Positions 56,955 to 64,000 of a DNA stretch of 64,000 bases are shown one piece after another; positions within the stretch are counted from its first letter, which is position 1; each line of letters opens with the position of its first letter. This stretch comes from Abelmoschus esculentus (Eukaryota; Streptophyta; Magnoliopsida; Malvales; Malvaceae): positions 12,226,501 to 12,290,500 of the forward strand of contig JAUCBN010000035.1 in NCBI GenBank assembly GCA_035048815.1. Reading direction: 5' to 3'. Below the pieces are notes generated by a model. The model had not been told where the DNA came from. It ran no database searches and saw only the letters and a list, made by a program, of their open reading frames with translations. Made by a program: the position numbers and the translations under genes.

Positions 56955-57750
56955 TAAATGGACGACCCCACTCCTTGAGCGTAAGTTGCGATGAATGACC
57001 CCTCTCTTCGAGTTCATGTCATAATAAATGATCCCTTTCTTAGAGCGTATACCGTGATGGACGGCCCCTCTCTTTGAGTGTATGTCACGATGAATGGCAC
57101 CTCTCTTCGAGTGCATGTCATAGTGAATGGTCCCTTTCTTAGAGCGTATACTGTGATCGACGACCCTTCTCTTTGAGCGTATGTCGCGATGAATGGCCCC
57201 TCTCTTTGAGTTCATGTCATGGAGAATGGTCCCTCTCTTCGAACGTATGTCGCGATGAAAAACCCCTCTCTTCGAGTGCATGTCATAATAAACATTTCCT
57301 CTATTTGAGCGTATACCATGATCGATGACCCCTCTCTTTGAGCATATGTTCGATGAATGACCCCTCTCTTTGAGCATATGTTCGATGAATGACCCCTCTC
57401 TACGAGTGCATGTCATGGTGAACAGTCCCTCTCTTTGTGCATATATCGTCGCTCTTTGAGCGTATGTCGCGATGAAAGACCCCTCTCTTCGAGTGCATGT
57501 CATAATGAATGGTCCCTCTCATTGAGCGTATGTCGCGGTGAATGACCCCTCTTGTCAAGTGTATGTCATAATGAACGATTCCTCTCTTTGAGAGTATGCC
57601 GTGATGGACAACCCCTCTCTTTGAGCGCATGTCGCGATGGACGACCCCTCTCTTTGAGCGCATGTCGCGATGATTGACCCCTCTCTTCGAGTGCATGTTA
57701 TAAAAAACCGTCCATTTTTTAGATCGTATACTGTGATGGACGACCATTCT
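56955..57750 (+). repeat. 33/99-bp satellite, block 11
   Basis: Plus-orientation satellite with short tandem irregularities, such as an imperfect 33-bp pair at 57337..57400. Confidence 0.95.
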
Positions 57751-58770
57751 TGATGTGTGCCAATCTTGTTGATGATGCTGAGTGGCACACTTTGATTGTA
57801 GGACCTAGGAAGGAAGCAAGTCTCTCGCAAGAATTGACTGCAAAATGAAGAATTAAGAATAAAGGATGAAAGGAATAAGTAGAATTAATAAAAGGAATAG
57901 TTTAGGGACTGATTTGGAAGTGGAAGGATGTGTGGTGTTGATGAGGGTGAATGGATGTTTAGGACGTTTTGTGGTGATGACAAAGGATTAGAATGATGTA
58001 TAGAATATGAGGATATGTAACGAATGGAGAAATGGAAATAGTATCTTAAAGATGCTCAAGGAAGAAACTAGGTTATAGAAAACCTAATCCTGAACCTTAT
58101 ATTGATCTAAGGAAGAAACTAGGTTATGGAAATAGTATCTCTTTGTTTTGGTGCCCACTTGCTTTCCCTCCAATATCTTGGCATCCAATGTGGATGATGG
58201 ACGGACATGATGCTTGGTGAAGGGTTGGTGACCTTCGGGTGTAGTTGAGATGAGCTAATCAAGCTGGGAGTGAGCTGAATTAAACTGAGCTATCTAGCTG
58301 AAAGACATAGCTAAAGTTTGAAGCTGAAATAAGCTAATCTAAGATACCTTTAGCAAAGTGAGTTGGTCTGTTAACTTCCCTATACTCTCTTCTAGTGCTA
58401 GGAGTATTTTTGGAGCTGATCCGAATCTCCTAAGGCCTCGTTTTAAATTATGCTTCATTTGAGCTCATATGGGATTTGTGAGCTGACATGAAGCTAGTCT
58501 TGAGTCCTTTAAGTACTGTAGGAGTGTTCCATGCATTTTCAAGCTATTCTGAAGTTGGCTCCTTGTGTTTCTAGCATTGTCTTCCGTTTAGCTTCTTCTG
58601 AGTTGACTGGGCTAACACCGAGCTAATACTTACTCCTTGAACAATATGTAAGTTCTACGAAGAAAACATAATAATCGAAATAATAAGAATACTTAAAATA
58701 ACTTAATATAAATTTAGATCTAAGCTGAAACTTAATAATATGGTTATAATGACTATTCATGTTTATAGCC
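57751..58770 (-). repeat. LTR type X fragment, copy e (minus)
   Basis: Minus-strand X LTR ending GCACACATCA at 57751. Compared with copy c it has lost a central segment (join near 58130) and its first bases; it meets satellite at about 58770. Confidence 0.7.
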
Positions 58771-59318
58771 CTATCTTTGAGCATATATCGTGATGAAAGA
58801 CCCCTCCCTCTCTTTGAGCGTATATCGCGATGAAAGACCTTTATCTTCGAGTGCATGTCATAATGAATAGTCCATTTCTTAGAGTGTATACCGTGATGGA
58901 CGATCCCTATCTTTGAACGTATGACACGAAGAATGACCCCTCTCTTTGAGCATATGTCACGATGAATGAACCTTATCTTCGAGTGCATGTAATAATGAAC
59001 GATCCTTCTCTTTGAGCGTATACTATGATGTAGGACCCCTCTGTTTGAGTGTATTACTCGATGAATGATACCTCTCTTCGAGTGCATGTCATAATGGATG
59101 ATCATTTTCTTAGAGCGTATACCGTGATGAATGACCCCTCTCTTTAAACGTAAGTTGCGGTGAATGACCCCTCTCTTCGAGCGTATGTCATAATGAACGG
59201 TCATTCTCTTTGAGAGTATACCGTGATGGACGACCCCTCTCTTTAAGCGCATGTCGCGATAAATGACCCCTCTCTTCGAGTGAATGTCATAATGTATGGT
59301 CCCTTTCTAAGAGCGTAT
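58771..59318 (+). repeat. 33/99-bp satellite, block 12
   Basis: Similar in order to 38900..39256 and 62390..62752, the satellite on the same side of the other LINE copies. Confidence 0.95.
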
Positions 59319-62130
59319 TAGAGAATCCATTCGATTTTTTTTTTGAAAGAAAGGGCCTCATTTAAAAAACCCTATAGCCAGTCACCTCGGGAGGTGAGTA
59401 GGCCCCTATGAGGAAAAGACTACCCAAGTTTTTATTGAGAAGAAGAGGAGAACCTCTCTGAGTTTATAGAAGACCGAATAAAATCGGGAAAGTTACATCC
59501 AAAAGAGAAAGAAAGAAAAGAACACAAAGCTCTAGAAGCAAGGACATGAGCTACAACATTTGCTTCTCTAGGTACATAACAAATCTTACAATCAGGCAAA
59601 GCACTAAGAGTACAACGAATTCGAGACACTAAAGGTTGCACCGTGGAAAGATCATGATGATGGGTGTTGTTAACTTTGTTGGCAATGGAAGTAGAATCGG
59701 TCTCAAGGATGACATTAGACTAGCCATCATCAACAACAAGATTAAGTACCTCCAAAATGGCAAGAGCTTTGGCTGAAGCTGGATCTAGACAGAAGGCGAG
59801 GGGCATAGAGCGTCCACCAAGGACGGAGCCTGAAGAATCCCAAGCAATGACACTTGCAGCAGCTCCCTTCAAAATTGGGTAAAAGGCGCCATCCATATTA
59901 ACCTTAACAAAACCGCGGTCCGGTTTTGTCCATCTAGCCTGAGCAAAGGTGGGCTCAGCTAGTCAGGATCTTAGATGGAGAGCATCATTGGCTGATGTAT
60001 AATCGTCGAAGAGTTTTCATGCGTCAGATAGAGTTAACCATGGTGGATTGAGATGATTATTATTTACAAAGTCATTACGACGATTCCATAAGTTCCATAG
60101 AATTGTTATTAGGAAGGAGAATTGGTACAATGAGAGAAAACCAGCTATTTTAGAAAACCACTGGTGGGGGGAAATTGAAGTATTAGAGAAAATATGGCCT
60201 AGAAACCCTTCCAAATAGAGAGCTTCCATGGCACTAGGACAATCCCTTAAAGCATGAAAGGTAGTTTCAATATTCGTATTACAAATTGAGCAAACCCTAG
60301 TACCGAGATTTGCTTGGAGGATTTTGTGGCTAGACGGTAGGGAATCATGGCTTAATCGCCATCCAAAGGAACGAACCTTAGGCAAGGTAGGCAACTTAGA
60401 AAGAATTTTCCATAGCCTAGAGGGTCTATTAACTGGCCCTAGTTGCAGTTGGAGAAATTGATAACCAGAACGCACAGTATAGATGCCAGAGTCGTGATGA
60501 CCCCAAAGGGTAGTATCTTTCGTATCATTAATGATTGGTACATTAAGGATTTTGTTAGCATCTTCATGAGAGAAATAATCTCTCACCTTGGATTCATCCC
60601 ATCGGGATTGATTAGGCAACATAAAAAATCCCGCTCGAAGAGGGATTTCCTCATTCACTTCATAATCGCCATAAAGGTGTAAAGGCTTAGATCCTCCCCA
60701 ATTGTCGAAGTGGATCTGTATCTGACTTGACATACCTGGTCGTTTAAAGAATCCATTTCCAAGTTTAAAGATAGCTATACTAAGACCTTTCCAAGCAAAG
60801 GAAGATCTTCCAGTGGAATCGGATTCGAGCACAGAACCTGATGGATAATATTTGCACTTGTAGACCTGACTAGAAAGAATATCAAGCACCAAGGTATAAT
60901 CCTATACCTCTAGCTGCTTTTGGTAGACAGATAGGGTCTCACTGAAGCATATGCCATCCACGTTTATCGGCTTTTCCCGATGACCAGTAACGGCGTATCG
61001 AAGTAGTCATATCATCGATAATGTTTTAGGGTAGAAAGTAACAAGACATAACATTTTGTGGCATTGATTGTACGACAAATTTGATTAAAATTTCTCTACC
61101 GCTAAAGGAGAGCAAGTGCTTATCCCATTTGCTAAGACAAGCATTCATTTTGTCTCTAGTAAAACCCAAAGTTGTTGTCTTATTCTTCCCAATGAGGAGT
61201 GGAACCCCCAAATAAATACCAGGGTCATCGATCTCTCTTACATTAAGGATGTTATTGATTTCTTATTGAAGGGATGTAGATGTTTAGCATGAGAAATATA
61301 TAGTTGATTTTTCAAAATTTACCGTCTGACCAGACGAAATGGCATAAGTATGCAAAGCGTCCTTGAGGTGTTGAGCTTCTGTAGTTGTATTCTTAATGAA
61401 CACCACACAATCATCAGCAAAGAGGAGGTTATTTATACAGGGGCCGTTCCTGCTAGCACAAAGGCTAGGGAGATTGCCAATAACTTTCTCAGCATTGAGC
61501 AATGCTGAAAGACCTTGAGTACAGAAAAGAAACAAGAAAGGTGAAAGGGGATCTCCTTGTCGAAGCCCTCTTTGAGGTTTAAAAGGTCATGAAAGAGAAT
61601 CATTGACACATACTTGAAAAGACACAAAAGAGACACAATTCATAATAAGGGAAACCCATTTGTCATTAAAACCTAGATGGAGCATAATTTGTTGTAGAAA
61701 AGAACATTCGACATGGTCAAAAGCTTTCTCCATGTCCAATTTTAAACTAGCACCTTTGGCAAGGGAGGTCTCCTCAGTATTTAAAGTCTGGATAAGCTTA
61801 TGGGCAATGAGAATATTGTCGGTAATGTTCCTACCTTGAACAAAGGCAGCTTGATTACCGCCTATACATAAACGGATGATAGATTTCACACGATTAACAA
61901 GCATTTTGGCAACAGTCTTGTAGATAACTGTGCATAGGCTAATAACTCTGAGATGTCACATAGTTGTGGGATCATTAATTTTGGGTATAAGAACGATGAT
62001 AGTACGATTGACCTCTTCCATGCGAACAGACCCACTTAGGAGTCTGAGGTAGAGGTTTATAAAGTCCTGGCCAAGGATCACAAAAAGCAATAGTTGGAAT
62101 GTTGTCATAATGAGAGACCTCTTCCATGCG
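59319..62130 (-). mobile_element. LINE copy 2
   Basis: Closely related to LINE copy 1 with the same 3' junction to satellite. The 5' end is rearranged: after 62077 only short pieces of the LINE remain (matching about 42131 and 42210), and an 18-bp stretch (GACCTCTTCCATGCGAAC) from 62011 recurs at 62108 before satellite resumes. Confidence 0.85.
59432..62077 (-). pseudogene. LINE ORF2 remnant, copy 2
   Basis: RT from about 62000 to 60960 (KLDMEKAFDHVE; FADD at 61410..61421), zf-RVT (CSICNTNIETTFHALRDCP) about 60200..60400 within a long open stretch 60017..60892, and RNase H to the stop at 59432. Several frameshifts and stops, for example near 61020, 61284 and 61590. No endonuclease. Confidence 0.82.
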
Positions 62131-62752
62131 AACGATGAAAGACCCTTATCTTCGAGTGCGTGTCATAATGAATGGTCCCTTTCTTAGAGCGTATACCATG
62201 ATGGATGACCCCTCTCTTAGAGCGTATGACACGAAGAATGACCCCTCTCTTTGAGCATATGTCATAATGAACGTTCCCATCTCTTTGAGCGTATACCGAG
62301 ATGGATGACCCTCTCTCCAAGGATATGTCATAATAACGATCCCTCTCTATGACCGAGTGTCATGATAGATGACCCCTCTCTTAGAGCATATGTCATGATG
62401 AATGAACCTTATCTTCGAGTGCATGTAATAATGAACGATCCTTCTCTTTGAGCGTACTATGATGGACGACCCCTATGTTTGAGTGTATGACTGGATGAAT
62501 GATACCTCTCTTCGAGTGCATGTCATAATGAACGGTCCCTTTCTTAGAGCGTATACCGTGATGAATGACCCCTCTCTTTGAATGTAAGTCGCAGTGAATG
62601 ACCCCTCTCTTCGAGCGCATATCATAATGAACGGTCATTCTCTTTGAGAGTATACCGTGATGGACGACCCCTCTCTTTAAGCGTATGTCGCGATAAATGA
62701 CCCCTCTCTTTGAGTGAATGTCATAATGTACGATCCCTTTCTGAGAGCGTAT
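62131..62752 (+). repeat. 33/99-bp satellite, block 13
   Basis: Satellite between LINE copies 2 and 3, matching the satellite beside the other LINE 3' ends. Confidence 0.95.
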
Positions 62753-64000
62753 GAGAGAATCCATTCGATTTTTTTTTGAAAGAAAGGGCCTCATTAAAAA
62801 AACCCTATAGCCAGTCACCTCGGTAGGTGAGTAGGCCCCTATGGGGAAAAGACTACCCAAGTTTTTATTAGAAGAAAAGGGGAACCTCTCTGAGTTTAAA
62901 GAAGCCTGAATAAATTCGGGAAAGTTACATCCAAAAGAGAAAGAAAGAAAATAACGCAAAGCTCTAGAAGCAAGGAAATGAGCTACAACATTTGCTTCTC
63001 TAGGTACATAACAAATCTTACAATCAGGCAAAGCACCAAGAGTACAACGAATGAGACACACTAAAGGTTGCACCGTGGAAAGATCATGATGATGGGTGTT
63101 AACTTTGTTTGCAATGGAAGTAGAATCGGTCTCAAGGGTGGCGTTAGACCAGCCATTATCAACAACAATTAAGTCCCTCCCAAATGATAAGAGCTTCGAC
63201 TGAAGCTGGATCTAGATAGAAGGCGAGGGGAATAGAGCGTCCACCAAGGACGGAGCTTGAAGAATCCCGAGCGATGACACCTGCAGCAGCTCCCTTTAAA
63301 ATTGGGTAAAAGGCGTCATCCGTATTAACCTTAACAAAACCGCGGTCCGATTTTGTCCATCTAGCCTGAGCAAAGGTGGGCTCAGCTAATCAGGATCTTA
63401 GATGGAGAGCATCATTGGCTGATGTATAATCGCCGAAGAGCATTCGTGCGTTAGATACAGTTAACGATGGTGGTTATGGACAAAGTCATTACGACGATTC
63501 CATAAGTTCCATAGACTTGTTATTAGGAAGGAGAATTGGTGCAATGAGAGAAAACCAGTTAATTTAGAAAGCCACTGGTGGGGGGAGATTGAAGTATTAG
63601 AGAAAATACGGCATAGAAACCATGCCAAACGGAGAGCTTCCATGGCACTAGGACAATCCCTTAAAGCATGAAGGGTAGTTTCAATATTCGTATTACAAAT
63701 TGGGCAAACCCCAGTACCGAGATTTGCTTGGAGGATTTTGTGTCCAGACGGTAGGGCATCATGGCTTAATCGCCATCCAAAGGAACGAACCTTAGGCAAG
63801 GTAGGCAACTTAGAAAGAACTTTCCATAGCCTAGAGGGTCTATTAACCGGCCTTAGTTGTAGTTGGAGAAATTGATAACCAGAACGCATAATATAGATGC
63901 CAGAGTCGTGATGACCCCAAAGGGTAGTATCTTTCGTATCATTAATGATTGGTACATTAAGGATTATGTTAGCATCTTCGTGAGAGAAATAATCTCTCAC
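62753..64000 (-). mobile_element. LINE copy 3 (runs off the window)
   Basis: Third LINE copy with the same 3' junction to satellite; more like copy 2 than copy 1. Only the zf-RVT and RNase H portion lies within the window. Confidence 0.85.
62880..64000 (-). pseudogene. LINE ORF2 C-terminal remnant, copy 3
   Basis: Open from the right edge to 63461 with zf-RVT (PKVRSFGWRLSHDALP, CPICNTNIETTLHALRDCP). The RNase H part (CKICYVPREANVVAHFLASR) lies at 63073..62880 in another frame. A small deletion near 62868 removes the stop used by copies 1 and 2, so the frame runs on through the LINE 3' end into satellite (to 62393). Confidence 0.8.

Overview
The window is repeat-dense heterochromatin from a plant nuclear genome, most likely a eudicot. 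This follows from the Ty3/gypsy chromovirus and Athila/Tat-type LTR retrotransposons, plant-type LINEs ending in an RNase H domain, and a hAT-like element. I see no host gene, tRNA or rRNA gene and cannot name the species. Everything except short unclassified stretches is transposable element or satellite.

The backbone is one satellite family, about 24 kb in 13 blocks. Its monomer is 33 bp; three variant monomers (A, B, C) form a 99-bp higher-order unit (clear example 34622..34720). Each monomer has a pyrimidine block of the type CCCCTCTCTTT. All blocks run in the same orientation except 55394..55718, which is inverted. Because 33 is a multiple of 3 and two minus-strand frames lack stops, the satellite gives many long but probably meaningless ORFs built of 11-residue repeats.

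Layout: 1..3432, satellite, an AT-rich insertion and a minus-strand chromovirus LTR plus internal remnant. 3433..19642, a nest: a non-autonomous Athila/Tat-like element (gag-protease pseudogene, a second ORF with its own TATA box, no reverse transcriptase or integrase) holding (i) a very young full-length CRM-like chromovirus at 3471..11564, with identical 1,554-bp LTRs and a CATCA target duplication, and (ii) an older deleted LTR element at 14939..16223. 19643..39256, satellite interrupted by LTRs at 20101..21759 and 26074..28454. 39257..46150, a 5'-truncated LINE, an LTR fragment, a little satellite and a chromovirus lacking RT/RNase H/integrase, all on the minus strand. 46151..52025, satellite with a 938-bp hAT-like element. 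52026..57750, a second copy of the window's first 3 kb, an inverted block copied from about 26 kb, an inverted fragment of the Athila-like element, and satellite. 57751..64000, an LTR fragment and two further LINE copies separated by satellite.

The main biological story is how this region grows. Retroelements insert into the satellite, often in its pyrimidine block, and are then copied along with it. Examples are three LINE copies sharing one satellite junction, a 3-kb direct duplication, an inverted duplication, and homologous satellite blocks differing by exact multiples of 33 bp. Coordinates of repeat borders were set by eye and may be off by a few bases; family names rest on motif recognition, not database searches.
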